Shown here: one piece after another, positions 1 through 11,544 of the stretch | How positions within the stretch are numbered: position 1 is the first letter of the stretch | Layout of the letters: each line of letters begins with the position of its first letter | DNA from: Rhodosporidiobolus odoratus | Lineage: Eukaryota; Basidiomycota; Microbotryomycetes; Sporidiobolales; Sporidiobolaceae | DNA length: 64,000 bases | Assembly (NCBI GenBank): GCA_034387635.1 | Contig: JAOANU010000003.1 | Location: 558,001-622,000, forward strand | Direction: 5' to 3' | Notes under the pieces: generated by a model | The model's database searches: none | What the model was told of the DNA's origin: nothing | Seen by the model: the letters and a program-made list of their open reading frames with translations, nothing else | Translations under genes and position numbers: made by a program

Positions 1-2820
1 GAGCAGCGGCGTGCCAGTCGAAGTGCGGGCCGACGCATGCTCGGCAACTTTGAGCGCTTGAGTCTTCGTCTCCTCACGAGCAGTTTGCGTGGAAAGGTTG
101 GAAAGAGTTGAGCTCGAGGAAGAATGGCCGGACATAGGGGAAGACGCGTCGTACTGCTCGCGCTGTGAGGGGAAGCCATGAGTTTGGCTTGACCAGGCTG
201 GTCAAGCAAGCGGAAAACAGATCGCAGCTTACCCACTGTAGGAGAGCGTCGACAAGCTGCTTCTTCGTCGTCGTGACGCCGTCAGTCGCGAGGTCGTGTT
301 CTACGCAAAGGCGAAGCAGTTCGTCCTTCTTGTAGCGCAAGAGCGTCTTCTCGCTTTCGTGGGCGAGGTCGATGGCGTGGTCGTCTACTACGAGATATAT
401 AAGGGTCAGTCGACTCAGCCGGGGAAATAGAGGGTCCATATATCCCAAGCTCACCGTCTTCCTCGTCCTCGTCAGTACGGAAAGTCTCGTCTCCCTCCCC
501 TGCGTCATCCTCCTCCTCCAAGTCGTCCTCCATCACTTCATCCTCGTCCTCCGTCCTAGACTGCAACCTTACAACCTTCCTGCCCTTCTCCGCCCCCCTC
601 AAATGGCTCCGAGTAGTCTCTTCCTCCACAATCTCCTCGTCACTCTCGCCATCCTGCTCCATCGCCTGGACCTGCTCTCCTTCATCTCGCCCAGTCTCTC
701 CCCCGCTTTCTTCATCCGCATCCGAAGGCGGCGTTTCGACCTGTTTCGCCGTACGGGCAGAACGACGCCTCCCGACCGCATGAGGCGCAGCGGGTTTCTT
801 CGCCCCGGCCCCTCCGCCAGAGCGTCGCCGCGACTGCGCGTTGGCGTTCTCGACAGACGAGGCATGCGCAAAGGGATCGTCACTCGAGGCAGAGTCACTC
901 GAAAGCACGAGTTCGTCGCCGCCCATTTCTTGGTCCTCGTCTTCGTCCTCTTCAGCCTCGGCAGCTCGACCCTTGCCTTTGTCGCTCTTCAAGACTTTGG
1001 TGCGTGAAGGGGCGCGAGGCAACTTGCCGTCAGTCAAGGCCGCGTTTGCGTCAGGGTGAGGAGCGGAACCTTTCGAAGGGGGTTGAGAGCGGGTGCGATG
1101 GGCGACGGGAGAAGTGAAAAGAAGCTTGGAGCCACCACGAGAGGCACTGAGCTCGTCTTCGACATCGGGGTTGAACTGCACCTTGGCTTTCGCTTTGGGG
1201 GAGGCTGCCTTCTTACCGATGCCGTTCATGGTGAGAGTGGGTGTCGGGAGTGTACGAGCTGCAGCGGCAGAAGAGCTCTCGGCAAGGGACGAGAGGTTGT
1301 GTGCTGAGCTGGAGCGAGTGCGGACATGGCGACGGGCAGGAATGGGCGGAGGGGGCATTTCGACCTGACTTGCTCGACGACCCATGCGAGCACCGCCGGC
1401 CAGGTCTTCTGCGACATCGTCCTGCTCTTCCGTCTCCGTAGCCTCTCCCGCTTCTTCGTCCTCCCCATCGTTGTCTCCGTCATCGGAAGGGGGAGGAGTG
1501 GGTGGTCCCCGAATTCCGCTTTTCCGATTGACGACGACCTTCTTCCGCGGTGTCTTCCCACCTCCCGAATCCGCCGCGCCACCCCCTGACCGACTTTTTC
1601 TTCCCTCACTCTCCTGCACAACGCCGTCGCGAGGGCTGCCTTCGCGAGAAGTGATGGGCGGCGGAGAAGCACCGCCGTCCGCGTCGCTTTCGGAGACGGA
1701 AGTGAGGCTTGATTCCGAGTTAGGCTCGGAACGAGCGGACATGATGGCAGAAACGAGATCGTCCTTCTTAGCTGGAGCTGGGCCAGCAGAGGTCACGAGG
1801 TAGAGTTCGGTAAGCTCGCTGACCTTGAGCCGGTGAAGCTGAGTCGAAGTCCAGAGCTGCAGCTTGGCCTCGACGTTCGACGAGACTGCACAGAGCAACA
1901 GGATGAGTAAGGTATGCACAGGAAAAGCGGGACTCAGAAGGCTCACCTTCGATCTCAAGGTCCTCTTGTTCCGGCGTGCTCTCGTCCTCCCATTCATCCA
2001 CCCCGCCTTCGCCATCAGCTGTCTCTCCCACGTCCGTCAAGTCTTCCCTGCTTCGACGACGACTCCGACTTTGACGTAACCGCCTCGCCGAGTTAGCCTC
2101 TACCTCTTCCTCCTCATCCAGCAGCGCTTCTTGCTCACCATCCTGCAGCTCCTCCTCATCCATCATCTCCTCATCTTCTTCCGGTACTGCAGGCTCCTCG
2201 AAGCGGATCGCGGAGGCAGAAGTAGACGGCTCGCCGAGACTGCCGGTGCTTCGTCGTGTTACTCTGGCTGTTTGCGACGTTGACCGTGCACGAGTCGGCT
2301 GCAGCGGCGGGTCAATCTCCCGCTCCTTGCCCTTGCCCTTGTCACTGTCCTCGCAAGAACGAGCGACAGTACGATTGACGGGCAGCGGGCTGAGCGGCTG
2401 CTTCCCGCCAGTCCTCTTCCGGCTCTGTTGAGTGACCGCGAGCCGCTCGTCCTCCTTCCCTATACGCCTCGTTGCGCGCCCTCTCGAGGGCCCAGCTACA
2501 TTCCCACCTAGAGACTGCCTCTGAGGCAACGAGCCCCTGCGAGTCGTAGTTGAACGAGACCCTCCTGCGGTCGGCGCAGAACGACGTCGACGGAAATCGG
2601 CCCCCGAGCTACCTCTCCTCGAGCCCTGACGGTCTTGCTCAGCCTGGTCCTCATAATCGGATTCTGTCTCGTAACCTGCATTGGCGTCGTTACCGTCCGA
2701 GTCGAGGTCGCGAGCGATACGGTGAGACGGGGTGGTGGAAGTTTTTTGACGTTTACGGGTGCGGAGAGTGCGACCGGGCGCTGGGGAGTGGAATGCGGCA
2801 GAGGTACGTTTCGCACACAT
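1..2820 (-). CDS. SAP-motif nuclear protein, 3' end outside window
   Basis: The start is the ATG at 2818-2820. Exons read 1947-2820, 455-1885, 233-387 and 162 to the window edge, all with GT-AG borders that keep one frame. The protein opens with basic Arg/Lys/Ser-rich stretches, then long acidic Glu/Asp runs typical of chromatin or nucleolar proteins. Two short helix-extended-helix (SAP/HeH-like) units are visible: LKVSELTELYLVTSAG with its KKDDLVSAI tail early in exon 2, and KKDELLRLCVEHDL with KKQLVDALLQW in exon 3. SAP units bind DNA or RNA, so a chromatin or RNA-linked role is inferred. I do not recognise an orthologue. Heh/Src1 inner-membrane proteins also carry such units, but no membrane segment is seen in the part present. 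The C-terminus is missing, so membership in that group cannot be excluded. Confidence 0.7.
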
Positions 2821-3320
2821 CTAGAGAGGGGTTGTAAGCATGTACAGGTGACGTTGTAAGCGAGATGTCGAGGTCGGGTTGATGAGGTCGGAGTAGCAGA
2901 GGGGAGGAAAGGGCAGGTTGTGCGTCGGCTTAAGCAATAGTGCTGAGTGTCGGGGGACGTGTCGAGGTCGTTAGTGTGTCTGTGTGTGTTGCACTAGCAA
3001 GCAGAGAGCGATGCGTCGAATCAAAGTTGAACGAACACTCCCCAAGTCACAATACAAGCTCATTACACTTGCTCAATTCTGGTTTGTATCCTCATATTCC
3101 CGCTTCTTATTGACTTCTCCTAATTTCAACGTATCCGGCTGAGGTGACAATACAGGATGCAGTCTAGACGGAAGTGTCATTTGCACAACTCAGCAGCACA
3201 CGACGACAAAGATGTGGGGGAAATACGAGAGCGAGACAGAGAGAAGGGACATAGCGAGTAGAAAGGAAAACTAGACAAAAGGAGAAAAACCCGGCAAGGC
3301 AGAGGGGAACAACCCCGCGA
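2821..3320. other. intergenic, 5' side of SAP gene and 3' side of VPS1
   Basis: About 500 bases lie between two genes on the minus strand. The stretch must hold the promoter of the SAP-motif gene and the 3' end of VPS1. A short GT-rich microsatellite lies at about 2973-2990 (CA-rich on the gene strand). I see no further gene and no clear TATA box. Confidence 0.5.
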
Positions 3321-6300
3321 CTAGTTCCCGACACTCGACACGATCTGTTCACTCTGAGTCAACGCCGCCACCATCTTGATGCATTCCTTCCTCCTCTGCA
3401 CGACGCTGTCCGACTCCTTGAGCATGTCGCTGATGGCGTCTGGGCGGTACAGTTCGCCGAGGAGCTCGCGCTGCATGGCGTCCTTGGCGTGGAAGACGAG
3501 GTTGAGCATGATGGCTGTCGGACGATGAAGGGTGCACGAAGCCAGAGGAAAGCAATAACGAGGGAGAGGGAAGAGCAGTCAGTGACTGCAACAAGAGGCA
3601 GACGAAAAGGAAGAAAAGACGTACCCTTGGGAACCATGTCAATCAGCGTTCGCTTCGACAGCGCATAGTAGCTCGAGATGAGAAGCTTGATGACCTCCGT
3701 CTCCATCGTCTCACGCTCAGACAAAGTTCCCGTCGCGCGAAGTGCTTGTGGGGGCTGCGAGTCATACCACATAATCATGGATCAGCGACGCTTCCCCACT
3801 CTAGAGGGAGCTCCACAGAAGGAAAGGAACAGCTGTGCCACTCACCGCCTCCATCGCCGCCGCTCCCTTCTTCTGCGCCATCTGAGCGTTCTTCCTCCCT
3901 CCCGGCCAGAACGATCCAAAGAACCCTTCCTCCTTCTGTTTCAAATCGGTATCCAAATCCTTCCCATTATTGAGCGTCCCCGGCGCCAACTTGCCCGTCT
4001 TGGGATCCACCATAGCCCCAGGTGGAGGTTTACTAGCGTTCATTCGCTCCGAAACGATCGCCATGGCTTTGTGACCCGAGATGAAATCGGGGTGTCCGGT
4101 GTTGATGTAGCTTGATTCCATCGAGACAAGGTCGGTAACGAGTTTGTTGGTCGGGAGCATCGACTTGCGGAAAAAGTTCTGCACCGTCGCGTAGAAACGG
4201 TCGCGCAGGCCCGGGTACCGCTTGAAGGTCGCGTTCTTGCCGAGGAGTTGGTTGAGTATCCGCATGAGCTCGTCGTAGACGAGACTGGCGCACTTGAGGG
4301 CGGGTTCTTCGATTCGCTTGATTTGCTGCTTGATGATGACTTCGAAGGCGGTGGTACCGACGAAAAGGGCGGGAGAGGAGCCCGACGAGTTGTAGAGGAT
4401 GGTGCGGATGTCGGCATCCTTGACGTGGTCGAAGGGGTCGAGCGACTTGACGCCGTTCGAGAAGAGCTCGTGGAAGACGAATGAGATACGGGCACCGCCG
4501 GAAAGCTCGTTTAGGGCGAGGTCGGAAGAAGAACCGTCGATGGCGGTGCGAAACTCGCCGCAGAACTCGGTGATGATTTGCAAGATGACGCTGCTGCCGT
4601 CCGTGCCCCCTTGAGGTCCACCGAGCGAAGCAAGCTCTGCCTCGTATTTTGTCAAGTTCTGCGAGATCTTCTGCTTGATGTCGGGAAGAGTTGCCTTGAT
4701 GTGGTGCATAAGGATCTGCGGCCAACACAGCATGAGTACGCGCTGTGAAGAAGCCTTCTGCGGAAGTGACTTACGGTGTTGAGGCGGCGAGTGAGATAGG
4801 GAGTTCCGCAGTACGACGCCTTGCTCCGGTACGAAGGGTGGTTCTCGAAGAATTGCTTCTCGTGCTCGAGAGCAGCAGCGATAGGGCGGCTGTTGTCAAT
4901 GTCACGCTGAGAGCGGTTGACAACGGGGACGTATCCGAGGCGAAGGGGGATAACGCGACCGGCAAGGATATCGACGACGTCCGTTCCCTGGTCCATGAGG
5001 TCGACTTTGGTCAAGACACCGATCGTGCGGAGACCTTCCGGGTCGACCTGTCGTGCGAGCTGAAGACCATCAGAATTGGCCAAGTCGGTGTTGGCTGCGG
5101 TAACGGCAAGGATGATTGAGTTGGGCTTCTGGATGAACTTGAGAAGCATGTTGCGAATCTGAACCTCGATGTCGCGAGGTTGATCGCCGACAGGAACCTG
5201 CAGGCGCAAGGAGGAGGTTAGTCTAGGAAGCAGGAAGCCTGGGGCGGCGATGCGGCATACCTTGGTCAAACCAGGCAAGTCAACGAGGGTGAGGGTGAGG
5301 ACATGAGGGGAGAAAACGCGAAGACCGATAGGAACGGGGGAAATGCCTAAGATGCAAACCCGAGTCAGCGGAACGTGGGGCAAAAGGGGTGCTCCGAAGA
5401 ACTGACCGGCGTTCTTGCCCGTCTTCAGCTCAGTGTCTGCCACAATCTCGTCCCGAACCTTGTTGAAGTCGTAGAACTTCTCTCCCGGTCGGTGAAGCTA
5501 ATTAAGGGCAGCGGGTCAGCTAAGATCAACGACGGAATAGAGCAAAGAAACCTCACGAATTCTGCCCACTCGTCCGGATTGCTCGACTTGTCTGATGTCG
5601 GCTGAGAACCCTCCGCTGCACCAAATGTTACAGGTCAGACCAAGCCCAGATAGCAAGGGAGAGAAGGAACGGACCATCACCATTCGGCTGGGAAGATGCG
5701 GGGCGGTTGATGAGCTGCAAGACGAGGGGGCGACGGGTGACGATACCAGCTGCAGACCATAAAAGTATAAGCAACCCATATTGCGACTGAAGAGGCATGT
5801 GCGAAGAGGGTACTTACTGCCTCGAGGCAGGAAATCGCGTCCAACGATGTTCTGTTGTGAAGAAAGAAAGCATGAGCGTCTCGACTGTTCAGGCGTAGCA
5901 AGATTGGCCTCGAGACAGCCTCTCAGAGCCAACTGAGGCCAAGGGAAGCAGCCAGAGCCGAAGACGCACCTCTAGAACGGATGACTTTCCCCTGCCGGGA
6001 AAAGGCAGAGCGGTAAAACGGGTCAGGTCTCCTTACTCTCGCAAGTCAGGAATGGCGAGATGAGACTTACGAAGACTGACTACCGACTACGGCAATCTGA
6101 GGCAGATCAATCGGGTTGCTCGACAAGCCGGAGGCGGCGAACGCATCTTGGAGCTTGTTGATGGTCGAGATGAGGGTTTTGTCCACTGCAGATCCGGGGG
6201 CAGCGAGTCAGTGATCCATCCATCTGGACCGTGTCGATGCGGCGCAGTCCTCTTCGTATGGAGAGCGAACCGGCGAGATGAGCAGCGCTAGAGGGGGACA

Positions 6301-6393
6301 GTGACGGCGAGGTGTCGACTGAGGTCCCTTCACTCTCCTCCACAGACGCAAAAGACCTCGTGGAGTGCAATAGGCTGAGAGACGCTACTCACT
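3321..6393 (-). CDS. VPS1: dynamin-related GTPase Vps1
   Basis: This dynamin-family GTPase assembles into collars that sever membranes at endosomes, Golgi, vacuole and peroxisomes. The GTPase signatures are all present: GSQSSGKSSVLE (G1), RGTGIVTRRP (G2 region), VDLPGLTK (G3) and LTKVDLMD (G4). Middle and GED domains follow. The C-terminus [10 protein letters not shown]...[11 protein letters not shown] matches yeast Vps1 (QIVSSV) rather than the mitochondrial Dnm1, and the N-terminus [15 protein letters not shown] is also Vps1-like. The coding sequence is broken into about ten exons, with short ones around G1 and G2. The start codon appears to be divided by an intron: the A is at 6393 and TG at 6184-6185. 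An in-frame TGA lies directly upstream on the spliced sequence, and another stop lies upstream if the intron is not removed. Length is about 700 residues, as expected. Confidence 0.93.
6186..6392 (-). other. VPS1: first intron of VPS1, splitting the ATG start codon
   Basis: The donor reads GTGAGTAG from 6392 downward and the acceptor ends CTGCAG at 6186. Splicing joins ...CTGAACCA to TGGACAAAACC and so creates ATG GAC AAA. The intron is 207 nt, longer than most here. Exon 1 would contribute one coding base only. Confidence 0.7.
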
Positions 6394-6952
6394 GGTTCAG
6401 GTTCTGGCTAACAGGTTGAGGTGAGGCTGTGATGCCGACAACAAGGCGGCAGGTGGGAGTGGGATCAGCGAGGGAATCGACGCGCAAGAACCGTACTGTA
6501 CAAGATATGGCGAAGTATGCTAGGGCGTGCTGAGGCCTGGAGGTGCTGACCTACTGTGTTTGGGTGCGTATTGATGCAAGACGCGTTGGTTTGCGAGGTG
6601 GAGCCGTTTGATGAAGACGTGGTGCTTCGTACAGTTGTTGTAGCTGCGTATGGGTCGTTTGCACACGCCGAGTGACTGTCTGTACCAAGCAATAACCCTC
6701 ACGAGCGAGAGAGAAGCGAGATGAGCGACAAGGTGTGGACGAGGACGAGGTGGAGCCGAAGCAATACCCAAGCGACAAATCAACATCCACTTCCAGCCTA
6801 GACACGGGTCCAAGCACGAGCAGCCAGGTCATACAGGCTGCACGGAGGAAGAGCTTGTACAACTTGCGGGACCTTGCAGGGCAAGGAGGAAAGGAAAACA
6901 ACCTCCCAAAGTCTGCCCTTCTTGTTCCCTTTTGACTCCCACACCCACTCCC
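6394..6952. other. intergenic, VPS1 5' region and CCT4 3' region
   Basis: About 560 bases hold the VPS1 leader and promoter and the end of CCT4 transcription. Several short reading frames overlap here on the minus strand, but none has splice support or recognisable sequence. No TATA box is obvious. Confidence 0.45.
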
Positions 6953-9131
6953 TTATCGGCAAGGCTGCGGACACAGACAAACGAGCATCAGAACCGCACT
7001 CAGAGAGAGTACAGGGGAAAGAGAGAAAGGTAGAGAGCGGCGAGAAAAAAAGAACACACATGGTAATCATCAATCCTCAACAACAAGCCCACCGTCTCAG
7101 TCGCCAACTCAATAGCACTAGTACTAACCAAGAGCGGCTGCAACACATTCTCCTCCAAAATATTACTAATCACGCCCTTCCTAACGTTGATCCCCGCACT
7201 CTTCTCTCCATTCGCATGACGGTTCCTCAATTCTGTCACCATCGAGATGGGGTTCAACCCGGCGTTTTCGGCCAGGGTCGTAGGGATCACTTCGAGGGCT
7301 TCGGCGTAGGCGGCGAAACAGTAGGCTTCCATGCCTTTGAGGGATTGGGCATATTGTGACAGTTGACGCGAGACGTGGATTTCGGGCGCACCACCACCGG
7401 CGATGAGGAAGCTGTGCGTCGGCGCAAATGCTATGAGTACAACGATGCCAAGCAGAGGTAGTGAGAGGAACGCACCGCTTCTTGACCAAGCAACGAACGA
7501 CACACAACGCATCGTGCAGGGAACGTTCCGACTCTTCGAGGACGAGCTGGTTCGCCCCCGTGCAGAGCACGCTCACCGTCTTACCACTCGGGTTCTTGAT
7601 TCCCGAGATCTTGACAAACTTGGCTCCATTCTTGCTCGTCTCCTCGACCAAATCCGCCTCTCCAAGCTTGTCAGCCGACATTTGTTCGACATCCGAGATG
7701 GGCTTGCACCCGAGCGAGCGAGAGAGGAACTCGATCTCGTCGCGTTCGACGTCTTTGATGGCCAATATCTTGAGCTTCTGGAGGTAGGCGAGGGCGAGCT
7801 CGTTGACAGCGTCGCGGAGAATGGATTTTTGGATGAGGAGGACGTTGCAGCCAGACTTTTTGATCGCCTTGCAGAGGTTGAGGATGTAGAGACGCTCTTC
7901 TTTGAGGATCTTGTCCATCTGTCGGTAGTCGTTGACGACGATCTGGTTGTCCATCTGCGGAAGAAAGTAGGTCAGTCCAAGGTCTTTTGCATAACGGAAG
8001 AAGGAGAACGCACATCCGGCTTGGGCGGGGAAAGCTGGAACTGAATGATGCCAATCTTGGCCTTCTCGATGCGAGTAGGGCCGCCAGCAGCAGTGATGAC
8101 GTTCTGGTGCAGGAGGACACCATCCATCATCTCCGAGTCGTCGATCGTACCGCCAACCTTCTTGACGAGACGGATGTCGCGCAGGTCGACGTTTTCGGAG
8201 GAAGAGGAGACGAGGCGGAGAACAGAGTCGACGGCAATAGGGGCAAGGATGGAGGAGTACTGGGAGACAATCTGCGCAGGAAGAGCAGAAGTCAGCTGGG
8301 TTACGCAGGGAAAGTACGATCGGACTCGCCTTGGACGAGAGACTGGTGGTCGCCGCCCTGAGGAGGTTATCGCGGTCGGACAGGTCAACGGGAGTTGACA
8401 TGCCCTCCAAGTACTCGACGACCTTGTGAGCCGCCCGAGTGAAGGACTCGGCAATGATGGTGGGGTGAATGCCCTTGGCGAGCAGCTGCTCCGCTGCGCC
8501 GAGGAGAGAGCCAGCGAGGACAACGACAGAGGTAGTGCCGTCTCCTGCTTCAATATCTTGGGCGGCGGAAAGGTCGACAAGCTGAAGATGGGAGACTGTG
8601 AGCGGCAGCTAGAGAACACACATGGGAAGGATGGGACGCACCATACGGGCGGCAGGGTGCATGACAGACATGTGTTTGAGGATGGTGGCGCCGTCGTTGG
8701 TGATGACCACCTCTCCCTGAGCCGTTTGGATCATCTTGTCCATTCCCCTCGGTCCGAGCGACGTCCGGACGGCATCGGCGACGGCTGCAGGGGGTCGAGA
8801 TTGGCGTGCCAAGTTGAGGCGAGAGGGGGACCAGGGGTGACGAGTGGAAGCAAGAGATGATTGTAGAGGTATTAGCTTGATTAGTCGAGGAGGACAAGGT
8901 CACAACGCACCCTTGGCTGCCGTCAGGTTGCTCAAGCGGACTTCCATAGGCTTCTCATTGCCCTGCGCGTGCACACTTGCGTCAGCATCGTCGAGGGAAG
9001 GAGAAGCAGCGTCGCAATGGATATTGAGGAGGACGGCGAAGAGATGGTCGAAGATAACATACCTGGAACGCGCGACGTTTGCCTGCAGCTCCAGCGGCGG
9101 CTGATGGTGCTGCTACTGCTGCGGATGCCAT
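6953..9131 (-). CDS. CCT4: T-complex protein 1 subunit delta (CCT4)
   Basis: This is one of the eight subunits of the cytosolic TRiC/CCT ring that folds actin, tubulin and WD40 proteins. The start ATG is at 9129-9131, followed by an Ala-rich leader ending KRRAFQ. Group II chaperonin motifs follow in order: [47 protein letters not shown], the delta-specific [42 protein letters not shown] and [20 protein letters not shown]. Order and spacing match CCT4 throughout. The intron at 8272-8329 has a GC donor. I end the protein with a last small exon (intron 6965-7059), giving RIDDYHPCR and a stop at 6953. Without that intron, the frame would read a hydrophobic tail to about 7000, which other CCT4 proteins lack. 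Length is about 540 residues. Confidence 0.95.
8272..8329 (-). other. CCT4: GC-AG intron in CCT4
   Basis: The exon ends SSK with AAG at 8330-8332, followed by GCGAGTCC. The acceptor TGCGCAG leads into ATT GTC TCC CAG. The nearest GT would shift the frame, whereas the GC donor gives SSKIVSQYSS as in CCT4 orthologues. Confidence 0.85.
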
Positions 9132-9665
9132 GCTCTGTGTAATGAAGCGGGTTGTGCGAGAGTTGCAGAGAGATGGAAGATGAGGACAGGTGCGAGGCTC
9201 AGAGGCGACTGTTGGTGTACCGTGTGCCGTAGACGCGTGTCTCGAAGTACTTGGACCTGTTCGAGAAGCTCAAACGGTGCAGCTAACGCGGTGTGAGGCT
9301 GTCGACCTCGTCGTCGCTCTCTTTCCCGGCCTCTTGGTCCCGCCTGCTCTGTCACCCTTGCTAACAAGGCTTTCATCTCTGAAATGACAAGTATGATTGA
9401 TGCAGGGCATCCAAGTGACGCGCCTTCGCCTCCCCCGCCACGTCCTTTGGACTCGCCCACCCCTTTTTTCTGCTTTCCACAGTTATCTCGCTGAAGAAAA
9501 CCCGCTGGGTCGATACCCTCAAAGCCGCACCCGCGCACCGTCTCTTTCTTGAAGGCTCACCTGTAAGCTACAAGCGACACGAGGCGTCCCAGCAACGAGA
9601 CCAGGCTGTCATTCTCGTGACTCTGCTTTTCTCTCACGATCCGTCTCGCAAGACCACCTTGCTCC
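9132..9665. other. intergenic, CCT4 promoter region and ERI1 3' end
   Basis: About 530 bases lie between two minus-strand genes. The sequence is C/T-rich on one strand and contains only short overlapping frames. It should carry the CCT4 promoter. I see no motif I can name. Confidence 0.45.
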
Positions 9666-11150
9666 TCATCCCGTCTCCTCCCTCCTCCTCACATACCCCT
9701 CCACCTTCCCCACCTTGTCCCTCTCCCTCTCCTTCCCCCTCTCCCACCTAACATGTTCCTCCCACTTGACCTCCCCCCTCCGAGTCATCCACCCCCACCT
9801 CTTCTCCTTCCCTCCCTTGCCCCCCTCCGGAACTCTCCGATTCGTTTCCAGCCCCACTCCACGCGCAGCAAGATCAATAAGGATCCGAGAGGCGTTTCGG
9901 GCGTCGGAGAGACCGGAGTGGAGGCGGCCTGTGAAGGGGGGCAGGGTTAGGGAGGAGAGGACGGAGGGGATTGAGAGAGTTGAGGGGGCGGTTAGCAGGT
10001 GAGAGGGGAGATAGACTGGAATTGGACCGGCGGTGGATGGGTCAGAGGACTGTGGTGGAGACGCTGGCGGAGATAGGTGAGCGGCGATTGGGCTGGGCAG
10101 TGGCGCCTCTGCTTCTGCTGATACTTCGACATCCGTTGGTGCGCTTGCTGAAGCCGTTGAGGACGAGGGCGAAGACGATAGAGCGGAGAACGGAAACTGT
10201 GACGCTGCAGGTGGCGATGTCCGACCTTGCTTCCGTTGATCCTTCAGGGTTGAGAAAAAGTTGGAAACCGCAATCCGAAGGTCGATAATGTCGCCCGCAA
10301 GCCAGTCGGGCCGCGCCGTTCGAGAGAGGTAGCACGTCTTGGCCACAAAGTCTCGCAAGTCTGTCGGAGCGAGAGAGAGTCAGGGATAGTTTGGGAAGGT
10401 CAGCCGGGAAGAATGAGAAATGCGAGCAAGGCAGTCACGCACCCCACGGGCCGTCAGTCACCCACACAGTCTTGTTGGACGGGGTGAACAGTCGATGTCG
10501 CAGGCAGAACGCGTTGTAGAATATCTTGCAGAGCTGGGGAAACGTCGGGGCAGTCTCGACGTCTTTCTGCGGCGAAAGAGTAAGCGGGGAGTGGGACGCT
10601 GTAGAGGAGCGCGATCTCACCTGCTCTATACCAGTGAGTTCAGTGCAGAAGTCTGACAGCCGTGGTCGCCAGGTTGGCTTGACAAAAGAATGGAACTCGT
10701 CCGTCTTGACCAGTTCCCAGTCTCCCTCTCGTCCTTCCGAAGCGATCGGCGGCGCACGCCTTCGCCATTGTAGCAGGATGACAGGAAACTCGATGATCTC
10801 ATTGCTGCAGGCCGAAAACAAACTCAGCTACACAGGGCAAGAAAAGCACAAGAAAAGGGCAAAACGGACGGGTAAGAAAAGGCCAATCGGCCATGCGCTC
10901 CGTCGATCTTCTCACAAGTAGCCTCGACGTCAAAGACCAGATAGCTGTCGTACTCTTGCCCCTCTGGTCTCCCCTGTAGAGTCGCGTCGGCGTGCTGCAA
11001 ATCGGCTTGAGCGAGATGAGGAGGGGGAGAGGTGCGCTGTTTTGACTTTGCTTTGGCGAGGCGCTTTTTGAGGGTGTCTTTTGTGCCGCGTGTGTCGAGA
11101 TCGAGTGCGGCTAGGGCGGCTCGGAGGTCGTCGACGGTGAGGGCTGTCAT
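9666..11150 (-). CDS. ERI1-family 3'-5' exoribonuclease with N-terminal SAP domain
   Basis: Exons 10897-11150, 10621-10804, 10443-10566 and 9666-10360 sum to 1257 nt (418 residues). An N-terminal SAP domain (VDDLRAALAALDLDTRGTKDTLKKRL) precedes a DEDDh exonuclease. The latter has YLVFDVEATCE (first catalytic Asp and Glu), NEIIEFPVILL, SFVKPTW...LSDFCTELTGI, VWVTDGPWDLRDFV, and the final ...DARNASRILIDLAARG block with its Asp. This layout matches ERI1/3'hExo, which trims histone mRNA and 5.8S rRNA ends and degrades small RNAs. About 100 Pro/Ser/Ala-rich residues are inserted late in the domain. The first intron needs a GC donor (exon ending GGAGC), the least certain junction. An in-frame ATG at 11228 would lengthen the N-terminus by 26 residues. 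The gene is divergent from SPC24. Confidence 0.88.
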
Positions 11151-11544
11151 GGTGAGATGAAGCGAGAGATCCAGGTTTGAGGCGACGAGACCGGTACAAA
11201 CGCGCAGGAGGCTGTCGTAGTTGACCAAGGAAGGCTACCGGATCTGCTTAGCCGTCGTACGGTTGGGCATGAAGAGCGAACTGAAGTCAATCTACTTTGC
11301 CCTCTACAGTAGCTTCACCCGCTCACAACGATCACCACTCTCGAACAAGATAGGATACAACCTCAGACGATCCAAAAGCTAACAGGGTCAAGTACACGTA
11401 AGTCCAACCTCGTAGTCACCTGTCAAGCCGCTCAAAGGTCGACGCGACTTTCCTCCCGCTGTTGATCGACCACTTTCTCCCTCCTTTACCCTCGCTGAAC
11501 CGTGGTACCCTTGAGAAACAGCCAAGAACTCGTCAACTTACACT
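11151..11544. promoter_or_regulatory. divergent promoter region, ERI1-like / SPC24
   Basis: About 390 bases separate two divergent start codons, so both promoters must lie here unless the upstream ERI1 start at 11228 is used. The sequence is C/A-rich on the SPC24 side. I see no clear TATA box. Confidence 0.5.

Noticed and set aside
3321..6393. Dnm1 (mitochondrial fission dynamin) as identity of the dynamin gene
   Set aside because: The C-terminus QIVSSV and the [15 protein letters not shown] start are those of Vps1, and no Dnm1-type insert B is seen.
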